Positions 15,801 to 22,048 of a DNA stretch of 25,187 nucleotides are shown piece by piece (within the stretch, counting starts at the first letter, position 1; the number at the start of each line of letters is the position of its first letter). The notes under the pieces were generated by a model that worked only from the letters and a program-made list of their open reading frames with translations, was not told where the DNA came from and searched no databases. This DNA comes from an uncultured Lentisphaeria bacterium (lineage in GTDB: Bacteria > Verrucomicrobiota > Lentisphaeria > Victivallales > UBA1829), in the NCBI GenBank assembly GCA_905197955.1, contig CAJKAR010000052.1, forward strand, positions 1-25,187, read 5' to 3'. A program made the position numbers and the translations under genes.

Positions 15801-18674
15801 CTCTTTTCCGTCATCTCCGGCAATGCGGAACGTACAGGAGCCGCTCTCCTGCGCCCCCTCTTTCGAAGTAAACTCGACATACGCCTCATACACTCCGGAT
15901 GCATTCAGACGGAACGAAGGATTCTCCCCGCTCCGGAAACGGATCGTTTTCAAACACTCTCCAACCCGTTCGAATTTCCCATTCGCCTGAATGCCGCGGC
16001 GGAAGAGCTTCACGATTCCCGTTCCTTCCAGCTCCTTCCCGGCAGGATCCACCGCAGCGATACGGAGCGTGGTTGTTCCATCCAGGCGCGTGAAACCGCA
16101 AAGCGGATACACAAACAGCGTAAACGGAGATGCCGTCGCCATCACGCTTTCCTGTGCGGAAACCACACGGCGCGAGGAATCGGTCACTTCCGCGGAAACC
16201 GTATAGCGGTAATTGTCCGCTCCGAAACGCTCCTTGATTCCAGCGGTCGGAATCTTGAACTCGAATTTGCCCTCCGCAGAAAGTTTTCCGGCAGTCCGCA
16301 ACACAAGAGAGCGTTCCGAATAATACGGAAAGAAATGCCAGAAGAACGAGCTGGAAGAGAGAAGATAGCCGCGTCCATACAACCAGTCAAACGGACCGGT
16401 CAGCGGGAAATACGGTTCCGCTTTCTCGCGATACACGGAACAGCTCACTTCGGCATCCGCAACAGGCTGACCGAAATAATAGTCCGCGGAAACGGAAGCG
16501 GAAATCGTCTCTCCGATCCTCACCGCCCCCGACGGCAGCTTCACCGCAACCCGGTATTCCGGCTTTTTGTACTCCTCCACACGGAAATGGATGTTCCCTA
16601 GATAGTCTCCCCCCTTCCGGGTCCGGGCAGCAATCCAGTATCCTCCGAGCGCGGCATCATCAGGCAGATGGAAACGTCCGGCAAACGCCCCGGTCTTCTG
16701 ACTGAGTGGCATCTCCGCCGAATACAGCTCCTTTCCGAACGGAGCCGTCACCGTTACAAACACTGACGCCGGATACCGGTACGACACCTTCTCCCGATAC
16801 GATGCTCTCCGCAGGAATCCCGAAAATTCCACCATGTTTCCCGGCTTGTAGATCGGCCGGTCCGTAATCAGAAACGCCATCGTGCGATCGTAAATGGCTC
16901 CCGCCCCCTGCCGTTCGCTGGAAAAATATCCCCCACCGGTGTAAACGGCCATTCTGCCATCCACATCGGCAACCGCCCAGAGAAGGCTCATATTCATTGC
17001 CGGCATAACAACGGAACCATCGGCATCGGTCGTCAGCGTCAGATTCTTTGTTTCAATCCGAACCTTTCCGAATTTCCGGATCTCTTCAGGCTTCTGCGCA
17101 TAGACCGTCCGGAAGAAGTGAAGCCGAATCTTCCGGTCCGCCACCGGAGCTCCGGTGGCGGCGTGATTCAGAAGAAGACGATTCGGCTGATCCGTTGTCT
17201 GCGTCATAGTCAGCGCGTACTCCGTCAGCCAGACAACCATCTGTGAAGTGTTGCCATCTTTCAGCGACACGGTCACCAGATACGCTCCCGCCTCCTTCAA
17301 CGGCAGACGGAATTTCTTTTCCGTATCGGAATGATCCCGCTCCGGATCCAGTTTCAGAGAAAACTTCGCCTTCTCTTCCCCGACGGCTCCGTGGAAGTGC
17401 TTTTCCAGATCCGGCACGGGAAGACCATAAAAAGCCCCCGGCGAAAACTCCTTCTGCGGTTTCGAAAGAAGTTCCAGAACGGTATTCAGTATTTTCTTCT
17501 CATCCAGGGAACGAACCGTGACTTCCGCTTCCATGGCATTGCGGTAAATCAGAGTCAGTTCCGGTTCCCGTCCCGCCGTCTGCACTTTGACAGGAGCAAG
17601 CATGCAGAGATTATCTTTGAGCTGATGAATCTGCTCCATCAATCCCTTGTCTTTGGGAGAGGCTTTCAGCGCCGCCTGATACTCTCTCAATGCACGCGGG
17701 AACTGCCGCCGCGCGACATAAAGATCACCCAGAACCTTGTACTTCCCGTATTTCCGGTAAATTGCGATGTAATTCTGATCATCCGGCAGAGAGATCCGCT
17801 GAAACCCATTCGCCATATACGCCAACGTCTCACCGTCGGAAAGGGATTTCAAAAACTCTTCCCCCTCTTTCGTCGACTGATAACTCCTGTACACCCATCG
17901 CCAGTTCCCCGAAGGATCCAACTGACGGCACAGAAAATCCGCCAGCATCTGTTCCCCTTCCTTCCCCGCCTTTGCAAGAAGAAAACGCAGACGCTCTCCG
18001 TCATTTTTCGCCAAATCAAAATTTGACGGAACAGAATAAAATATTGGAGATCCGTCAGAATTGACGGGAGATGGCAGTCTTGGCTCCGCTTTCCAGCGTG
18101 ACTGGTAATCTGGCAGAGCGTTTTGCAGATCCGTCAGATTCTGCAATTTCCAGCTTTCCTCCGGTTCCGGAATCAGCAGTCCGGCAAACGCACCATAGAA
18201 TCGCTCCGGAAGATTCCGCGAACTCTTCTCCGCACGCTTCAGCGCAGAGAGAAACAGCTTCAGCATGAAAACGCGATCGTGTTCCCGACAGGAAAGCATC
18301 TCTCCGGTGCCGCTGCGGTTCCCGCCGCGCGTGAACACCTCTCCGATCCGGTATCCGTAATCGGGAAGACTGGATCGACAATTTGCCATCATCACCAGAA
18401 CATCGGGATTCTCCGCATACTTTGTCTGCACAAGATGCAGCAGTTTGTCATACTCTTCCGGCTGATTCCGTTTTTCGAGCCGGTTCAGAACATCCCGGAA
18501 ACATTCCGCGATCCTGCCGGAATCCATTCCGGCGGGCGGATTCTCCAGAATCTTCCAGAGTTCGGAATACGACTTCTCCGCTTCCGCGCCAGGAACAACG
18601 GTCACTTCCGCCGCTGCATGAAACGCCGGCAGAACAAACAATACAAATAGAACAGACAACAGGATTTTCCGCAT
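12819..18674 (-). CDS. Alpha-2-macroglobulin family protein lacking the thioester motif
   Basis: 1951 residues. Signal peptide 1-22 (hydrophobic core LLSVLFVLFVLPAF, then AAA-E) with no lipobox, so periplasmic rather than lipid-anchored. An N-terminal helical region includes a TPR-like repeat (~314-353). Macroglobulin domains span ~360-1210, including the family signature TDRPIYKPGNMVEFSGFLRR (604-623). A likely bait-type region at ~1105-1210 precedes PVPDNLTTWVVKVWS (1236-1250). The helical thioester-type domain is ~1405-1720 (NADGGWGWFSGYREHSYADT), and C-terminal beta domains include FTDRLPAGFEYV. In thioester members CxEQ sits before RFLP; here residues 1429-1432 read NVFG, so neither the Cys nor the Gln remains. 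This resembles E. coli YfaS and Pseudomonas MagD rather than YfhM. Its expected role is protease inhibition or envelope protection. GGAGGT is 6 nt upstream of the ATG. No penicillin-binding protein 1C gene is adjacent. Confidence 0.93.
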   Translation of the reverse strand: MRKILLSVLFVLFVLPAFHAAAEVTVVPGAEAEKSYSELWKILENPPAGMDSGRIAECFRDVLNRLEKRNQPEEYDKLLHLVQTKYAENPDVLVMMANCRSSLPDYGYRIGEVFTRGGNRSGTGEMLSCREHDRVFMLKLFLSALKRAEKSSRNLPERFYGAFAGLLIPEPEESWKLQNLTDLQNALPDYQSRWKAEPRLPSPVNSDGSPIFYSVPSNFDLAKNDGERLRFLLAKAGKEGEQMLADFLCRQLDPSGNWRWVYRSYQSTKEGEEFLKSLSDGETLAYMANGFQRISLPDDQNYIAIYRKYGKYKVLGDLYVARRQFPRALREYQAALKASPKDKGLMEQIHQLKDNLCMLAPVKVQTAGREPELTLIYRNAMEAEVTVRSLDEKKILNTVLELLSKPQKEFSPGAFYGLPVPDLEKHFHGAVGEEKAKFSLKLDPERDHSDTEKKFRLPLKEAGAYLVTVSLKDGNTSQMVVWLTEYALTMTQTTDQPNRLLLNHAATGAPVADRKIRLHFFRTVYAQKPEEIRKFGKVRIETKNLTLTTDADGSVVMPAMNMSLLWAVADVDGRMAVYTGGGYFSSERQGAGAIYDRTMAFLITDRPIYKPGNMVEFSGFLRRASYREKVSYRYPASVFVTVTAPFGKELYSAEMPLSQKTGAFAGRFHLPDDAALGGYWIAARTRKGGDYLGNIHFRVEEYKKPEYRVAVKLPSGAVRIGETISASVSADYYFGQPVADAEVSCSVYREKAEPYFPLTGPFDWLYGRGYLLSSSSFFWHFFPYYSERSLVLRTAGKLSAEGKFEFKIPTAGIKERFGADNYRYTVSAEVTDSSRRVVSAQESVMATASPFTLFVYPLCGFTRLDGTTTLRIAAVDPAGKELEGTGIVKLFRRGIQANGKFERVGECLKTIRFRSGENPSFRLNASGVYEAYVEFTSKEGAQESGSCTFRIAGDDGKENLFSDLPLELSTDRSTYRPGDTAELLISSNKPGSTVYLFTASGMKAYRLQGYSLVVPFRITAQDCPNIFVSALMIRDGVTSHVTKQLYIPPESRILNVDVSVPSGKVKPRSRVPLEIAVTGLDGKPVSGAFAMTVYDKALEGVAADNVPKINLFFWGWKRWFYASFFNAMDRSSPSYSQDPMRLFRLISVPVMRLRGILPENAAMAPSAANFRIFKSEAKRKVADSSLVFAEADKLEDGNVSGAGDGAVSVRSDFLDRAFWIGQRELGKEGKARLEIPVPDNLTTWVVKVWSLTPEAGVGQGSAEFVVSKDFIARLEMPRFLIAGDKTSVRAILHNYTAKEVSASLSLRGTTGILRCAGSSRNNCRIEPGKSVTVPFEITALKPGRAEVTLAALADGESDAVRLPLPVLVRGMEKSVPTAGHLENQKAVIRFTVPERIRKESVVQTVSFAPGAAVAMVDLLPYLAAEDSGNVFGVVNRFLPVLSAKYALEKIGIPFERAVRGRTVRDRLYADYLRGAERRPVFQAETFEKLVSGNLRMIEGMVNADGGWGWFSGYREHSYADTTAYVVDALLAAKKMGRNVDENRIRRGIDWLSAHAEKRFGEIRQGKSTVSNVDPLVLKTLAEAGKRHSGLEKFVFEQKRELSSYALVLYALALDKKSPYLAPVLAELEEMRKSDDSAGTAYLDIKPQWCFFWYGDDTATQAAYLRLLLRQNPEDPMAGRVARYLTTNIRNAPSRSSIRALGAAVESLAEYIRVTGEGDPDLNIMVRLDEGHVGSFRITKENLWNGEFRITILAEMLPAGEHLMTISCAGRGSVFYNTMLTYFTLEEKIAPAGGEMRLERKYYELVPETETAETAGVGGRPQTLTHEKVKRIERKDLSKIRPGTIVEVELIADTKNDYDYVEFTDRLPAGFEYVKPVSGYLSWYPAIYAEFRETGPRFSQRELGRGKNSIRYWIRAQLDGIYQALPASGRGVYAPELKCNTGNAVWKIGTEQ

Positions 18675-18738
18675 CTTCCACCTCCGGTTTTTCTGCGGAC
18701 GACTTTACATGCTCCGTCCGAAAAAAGCAAGACGTTTG

Positions 18739-18756
18739 ACAATGTTTTTACAATGT
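18739..18756 (-). repeat. Tandem ACATTGT motifs upstream of the macroglobulin gene
   Basis: On the minus strand the heptamer ACATTGT (itself an ACA-T-TGT inverted repeat) occurs twice with an 11-bp period, one helical turn. One copy overlaps the amidohydrolase stop codon and both lie about 65-80 nt before the macroglobulin ATG. The arrangement is operator-like; no matching promoter was clear. Confidence 0.35.
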
Positions 18757-19647
18757 TGTTTTCCCTGCGCCGGAAAGCAGAGCATTCACTTTCGGAAAAA
18801 CCCGGCAGGCATTTTCAAAAAAGACCTTCTCCTGACACTCCTCCGGCACCAGTCTCCGGATCACTTCCAGATACGCCGGAATATTCACGAGCGGCCAGTC
18901 GGATCCATAGAGCACCTTGTCCCAGTTGTTCAGATAGGTCAGCCACATGTGCGTGAATTCCATCTGTCCCTTGAAATGGCTCCAGAACCAGTCGGCGGTG
19001 AAATTGCCTTCCGCCAGTCCGGAAAGATCAAGATACACATTCGGATTCTTCGCCGCCACGGCAGTCGCATCCACGATCCACGGATTGCCGTAATGCGCCA
19101 TCACAAAACGAACGTTCGGGAAGTTCGCGGCGACCTCGTCCACCGTCAGCGGATGGGAATATTTCAACAGTCCGTGATTCCCCGCGACCTCGCCGGTATG
19201 AATCACCACCGGCACATCGTACCGCTCCGCAAGTTCGTAATACGGATAGTGAACCGGATCGTTCAGATAACAGGCATTGTAACCGGGATAGAGTTTGATT
19301 CCGACACACTCCGGAGTCTGAAGATGCCGTTCGAATTCGGCGATCGAACGCGGAGTCGTCTCCGGAACGATCTCGCGGCTCTCGACTCCGGCGCAGTAGG
19401 CGATGCAGGGCGGATGCGGATACTTCTCTCCCGGCTTCACCGTTCCCGCCAGATTCGGACTGCGCGGAGAACAGGTTCCTTCCATCCGGACACCGCCCAT
19501 CTCGCCCATGGCGATTGCAAGAACGATATCATTTTCTTCCAGTGTCCGGGCAAGATGTTCCGGAGTGTTTTCATGTCCGGCGGCAACAGCGATTTTGTCG
19601 AAACCGTCGCATTTGGAAAAGTGCAGATGAGCGTCGATAACCTTCAT
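18748..19647 (-). CDS. Amidohydrolase_2-type metal-dependent hydrolase
   Basis: 299 residues, a complete TIM-barrel amidohydrolase of the Amidohydrolase_2 group. Metal-site residues visible: His7 and His9 (DAHLH), His150 (VVIHTGE), His185 (VMAHYG) and Asp250 (GSDWP). The group includes decarboxylases and hydrolases of cyclic carbonyl compounds; the substrate here is unknown. A KLYPGY segment (118-123) follows the pattern of members that bind their substrate near that strand. GGAGGG precedes the ATG by about 8 nt. No signal peptide: cytoplasmic. It begins 24 nt after the yfcE-like gene and ends 73 nt before the macroglobulin gene, so the genes are probably co-transcribed, although a shared role with the macroglobulin is not obvious. 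Confidence 0.9.
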   Translation of the reverse strand: MKVIDAHLHFSKCDGFDKIAVAAGHENTPEHLARTLEENDIVLAIAMGEMGGVRMEGTCSPRSPNLAGTVKPGEKYPHPPCIAYCAGVESREIVPETTPRSIAEFERHLQTPECVGIKLYPGYNACYLNDPVHYPYYELAERYDVPVVIHTGEVAGNHGLLKYSHPLTVDEVAANFPNVRFVMAHYGNPWIVDATAVAAKNPNVYLDLSGLAEGNFTADWFWSHFKGQMEFTHMWLTYLNNWDKVLYGSDWPLVNIPAYLEVIRRLVPEECQEKVFFENACRVFPKVNALLSGAGKTTL

Positions 19648-19671
19648 GAAAACTGCCCTCCTGTTTCCGGA

Positions 19672-20223
19672 TCAAGGAAGAACAAGACTCTTCATCTCGT
19701 CCGAGGTTTCAAGATTGAAAATGGAAATTCTTCCTCCGTCATAAAATCCGAACGACGGTGGATTGCCTCCCTTCGGCAGAGAAATGGAACCCGGATTGAA
19801 TGCGACAATTCCTCCCTCCCCCTTTTCCAGCACCGGCAGATGCGTATGCCCGAACGCAAGAACCGTCCCCGACGGAACCGGCGGCAGTTTCTCCGGATTC
19901 CAATGGTGCCCATGCGTCAGGAAAAATCGATGCCCCTCGGCAAACAGAGTCGAATACTCCGCCATGATCGGGAATTCAAGCAGCATCTGATCGACTTCGC
20001 AGTCGCAGTTGCCCCGCACGGCGATCAGTTTGTCTTTCAGCGGATTCAGCATGGCAACCACTTTCTGCGGCGCGTAATCCTCTCTCAGGCGGTTGCGCGG
20101 CCCGTGGTACAGCACATCACCGAGAAGGACAAGCAGCTCCGGCTTCAGGCGTTCCATCTGATTCTCCACCAGAGAGAGACTCTCCGGCGATCCGTGCACA
20201 TCCGAAAAGAAAAGAATTTTCAT
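19672..20223 (-). CDS. yfcE: YfcE-family phosphodiesterase (calcineurin-like metallophosphoesterase)
   Basis: 183 residues, the usual size of E. coli YfcE. All two-metal site motifs are present in order: Asp8-x-His10 (FSDVHG), Asp36 (LLGD), GNCD at 71-74 (Asn72), His104 (THGHH), and GHTH at 125-128. YfcE-type enzymes hydrolyse phosphodiesters with Mn2+ in vitro; the physiological substrate is not settled. GGAG lies 8 nt before the ATG. It is the first gene of the minus-strand operon and has a good promoter about 110 nt upstream, leaving a leader of about 100 nt. Cytoplasmic. Confidence 0.92.
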   Translation of the reverse strand: MKILFFSDVHGSPESLSLVENQMERLKPELLVLLGDVLYHGPRNRLREDYAPQKVVAMLNPLKDKLIAVRGNCDCEVDQMLLEFPIMAEYSTLFAEGHRFFLTHGHHWNPEKLPPVPSGTVLAFGHTHLPVLEKGEGGIVAFNPGSISLPKGGNPPSFGFYDGGRISIFNLETSDEMKSLVLP

Positions 20224-20248
20224 GCTTCATTCTCCTGCAAACAAAGTT

Positions 20249-20313
20249 CTCCGGACCGAATCCGGGAAACCGGGAAGCTCGCCGCAAGTTCCGATCCGTC
20301 CGGCTCCGGACCG
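20249..20313. repeat. Direct repeat CTCCGGACCG in the yfcE leader
   Basis: The 10-mer occurs at 20249-20258 and 20304-20313, 55 bp apart, within the predicted untranslated leader of the minus-strand operon. TCCGG is very common across this window, so chance is a real possibility. Confidence 0.2.
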
Positions 20314-20331
20314 TTTTGCCCGGAACATGGA

Positions 20332-20360
20332 AATATACCGTCCAACCACCCGCTTTACAA
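20332..20360 (-). promoter_or_regulatory. Promoter of the yfcE-amidohydrolase-macroglobulin operon
   Basis: Minus strand: TTGTAA (20360-20355), a 17-bp spacer and TATATT (20337-20332). Predicted start is near 20325. It stands back to back with the plus-strand promoter of the hydrolase gene; the two -35 boxes are 12 bp apart. Confidence 0.65.
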
Positions 20361-20372
20361 ACACTCTCCTCC

Positions 20373-20400
20373 TTGAAATTTCACCATTTTATGCTAGAAT
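20373..20400 (+). promoter_or_regulatory. Promoter of the alpha/beta hydrolase gene
   Basis: TTGAAA (20373-20378), a 16-bp spacer and TAGAAT (20395-20400) preceded by TGC, giving an extended -10. Predicted start is near 20407; leader of about 73 nt with AAGGAG before the ATG at 20480. Confidence 0.75.
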
Positions 20401-20479
20401 GATGGGAAATTACCACATAAAAACAGGGATTCGAATCCCCGGTCCCTTTCTTCCATGGAAATGAAGGAGTCAGAATCTC

Positions 20480-21613
20480 ATGGAACCTGCAAAACAGAGT
20501 GCCATTCCCAGTCAAGCGATCTCTCTTCCGGCGGAATCCTACGGAAAACAGATTCCTCCGTTCCATTTCTCTTTTGTGAAAAAAAGCCGGATCTTTCTGA
20601 TGCCTCTTTTCTTCGCTCTTGTTTTCCCGGCTGCGTCGGTTCCAAATTTTCTTAATGCAGCAGAAGCAGAACAGGAAGTCCGGCTCTTCCTGAAAAATCT
20701 CCCGCAGGATCTTTCCCGGAAACAGATTGCGGCAATGCAGAAAGCCAAACAAGGAAATTCGGCTCCGCTGGAGGCAATCCGTCTTGCCCGTCCCGATACG
20801 CCTCCGCCCGCAGGGGTCCGGATTCGCAACACCACTCTGAACGGAGTCCCCGTCCGGATTTATCATCCCGAAAAAGCGCCGGAAAAACCTCTGAAAACTG
20901 TCCTCTATCTTCACGGCGGGGGATGGGTCATCGGCAATCTGAAAACCTGTTCCCGTTTCTGCGGAGAGCTCTGTGCGGCGGAAAAAGTCATCGTGATCGC
21001 CGTGGATTACCGGCTTGCGCCGGAGCATCCCTATCCGGCGGCTCTGGAGGATGTCATGCGTGTCCTCCAAGCGGCGCGTTCGCCTCTTCCGGACCTGCCG
21101 GACGACATAAAAAATGATCCGGAGCGAATCTTCCTGGCAGGAGACAGCGCAGGAGGCAATCTCGCTGCCGCCGCCGCTTTGAAAGAATATGACCAGACCG
21201 GAAAAACTCCAGCCGGAGTCCTGCTTTTCTATCCTGTGACAGATCTCTCCGACCGCAACTCCCTCTCCAGACAGCGCTATGGAAAAGGCTACGCCCTCGA
21301 TGCAGATCTCATGGACGCCTTTCTCGACTGTTATCTTCCCGCAGGCAAACAGACACATGAAATCCGATATCTTTCTCCTCTGAAAACCGATTTGTCCTCC
21401 TTTCCTCCCGCCTTGATCGTCACATCGGAATACGATATTCTTCACGATCAGGGGTGCGCCTTTGCGGAAGCATTGAAACAGAAAAAACGCCGCGTCATCC
21501 ATCATGACTACAAAGGTGCCGTCCATATTTTCATCACCGTTCCCGGAATGGATTCCTTCTTCCGGCGGGCAGTGCACGATGCCGCGTCATTTCTGCGTGA
21601 ATTCAAGAGCTGA
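20480..21613 (+). CDS. Exported HSL-family alpha/beta hydrolase (esterase)
   Basis: 377 residues. The catalytic set of the hormone-sensitive-lipase group is complete: oxyanion hole HGGGW (145-149), nucleophile Ser223 in GDSAGG, Asp319 (SEYDIL) and His349 (GAVH). DYRLAPEHPYPAALED is also typical. It hydrolyses short-chain carboxylic esters; removal of acetyl groups from glycans is possible but unproven. One hydrophobic segment (~37-58) ending in NAAEA looks like a signal peptide, but with an unusually long 35-residue N-terminal extension. An internal ATG at 20600 (MPLFF) would give a more normal length but lacks the basic residues and ribosome site that the 20480 start has (AAGGAG, 10 nt spacer). 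Single gene, divergent from yfcE. Confidence 0.9.
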   Translation: MEPAKQSAIPSQAISLPAESYGKQIPPFHFSFVKKSRIFLMPLFFALVFPAASVPNFLNAAEAEQEVRLFLKNLPQDLSRKQIAAMQKAKQGNSAPLEAIRLARPDTPPPAGVRIRNTTLNGVPVRIYHPEKAPEKPLKTVLYLHGGGWVIGNLKTCSRFCGELCAAEKVIVIAVDYRLAPEHPYPAALEDVMRVLQAARSPLPDLPDDIKNDPERIFLAGDSAGGNLAAAAALKEYDQTGKTPAGVLLFYPVTDLSDRNSLSRQRYGKGYALDADLMDAFLDCYLPAGKQTHEIRYLSPLKTDLSSFPPALIVTSEYDILHDQGCAFAEALKQKKRRVIHHDYKGAVHIFITVPGMDSFFRRAVHDAASFLREFKS

Positions 21614-21637
21614 TCTCTTTTTCCGCCTTTCTTTTCC

Positions 21638-21652
21638 TGTGCCAATGGCACA
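21638..21652. promoter_or_regulatory. Perfect inverted repeat, candidate enhancer (UAS) for the sigma-54 promoter
   Basis: TGTGCCA-A-TGGCACA, 7-bp perfect arms around one base, lying 25 nt after the hydrolase stop codon and centred about 110 bp upstream of the predicted sigma-54 start. That is the usual position for a bacterial enhancer-binding protein. There is no T-tract on either side, so it is unlikely to be a terminator. TGT-N9-ACA is close to, but one base short of, the NifA-type site. Confidence 0.5.
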
Positions 21653-21727
21653 TAAAAATCAGCATATCGCGACAGAATGTCTCACTTCCCCCGCTATTGT
21701 CTCCCTTGATTCGAGCGTATTTCACTG

Positions 21728-21744
21728 TTGGCACGTATATTGCT
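21728..21744 (+). promoter_or_regulatory. Sigma-54 (RpoN) -24/-12 promoter of the chaperone operon
   Basis: TTGGCACGTATATTGCT matches the sigma-54 consensus YTGGCACG-N4-TTGCW at every fixed position: TGGCACG 21729-21735, four-base spacer, TTGC 21740-21743. Predicted start is about 21755, leaving a leader of about 44 nt before the zinc ribbon ATG. No credible sigma-70 pair (15-19 bp spacing) competes in the same stretch. Confidence 0.8.
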
Positions 21745-21798
21745 TATACGGCGGGATAAAACGAAAAATATTTTAAATGAAAATATGGAGAATTGGAA

Positions 21799-22011
21799 AT
21801 GCCTACTTACGAGTATGTTTGCACAAGCTGCGGACACGAATTTGAAAAATTTCAGAACATGACAGAAGCCCATTTGACCAAATGTCCGAAATGCCGCAAA
21901 GAAGCTCTCAAACGCAAAATCGGAACCGGAGCCGGAATCATCTTCAAAGGAGCCGGATTCTACTGCAACGACTATCATTCCGCCACAAATGAAGTCCAGA
22001 AATCCAAATAA
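21799..22011 (+). CDS. FmdB-family zinc ribbon protein
   Basis: 70 residues. MPTYEYVCTSCGHEFE is the classic FmdB/CxxC zinc ribbon start, and the second pair KCPKC completes a four-cysteine zinc site (C8, C11, C28, C31 region). The conserved FKGAGFYCNDY follows, as in most FmdB regulatory-type proteins. The function of the family is not established; regulatory or RNA/ribosome-linked roles have been proposed. ATG 21799 has GGAG 8 nt upstream; a TTG two codons earlier is not needed. First gene of the sigma-54-driven operon, 37 nt before htpG. Confidence 0.92.
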   Translation: MPTYEYVCTSCGHEFEKFQNMTEAHLTKCPKCRKEALKRKIGTGAGIIFKGAGFYCNDYHSATNEVQKSK

Positions 22012-22024
22012 TTTCCTGTAAACA
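22007..22024 (+). repeat. Post-stop repeat, copy 1 (AATAATTT + CCTGTAAACA)
   Basis: AATAATTT, containing the TAA stop of the zinc ribbon gene, is followed at once by CCTGTAAACA. The same two blocks, separated by three extra bases, occur at the dnaJ stop codon (25107-25127). Confidence 0.5.
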
Positions 22025-22048
22025 GCGATATGTAAGGAGATCTCCATC

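Noticed and set aside
12765..16601. 1278-codon open frame on the plus strand
   Set aside because: It is antisense to the macroglobulin gene, its product is rich in Arg/His/Pro without any domain, and it lacks a ribosome site. It reflects the codon pattern of the true gene.
18709..20376. 555-codon open frame on the plus strand
   Set aside because: Runs through the reverse of the amidohydrolase and YfcE genes, both of which have complete metal-site motifs; the product has no recognisable domain.
20381..21577. 398-codon open frame on the minus strand
   Set aside because: Antisense to the alpha/beta hydrolase, which has a full catalytic triad.
21605..21622. AAGAG-CTGAT-CTCTT hairpin with a few T as terminator of the hydrolase gene
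   Set aside because: The stem has only five base pairs and spans the stop codon; too weak to call a terminator.
21638..21652. Palindrome read as an intrinsic terminator
   Set aside because: No T-tract follows on either strand; its position relative to the sigma-54 element fits an activator site better.
21614..21798. CIRCE or sigma-32 heat-shock element before the chaperone operon
   Set aside because: No TTAGCACTC-N9-GAGTGCTAA repeat and no sigma-32-like box pair found; only the sigma-54 element is convincing.
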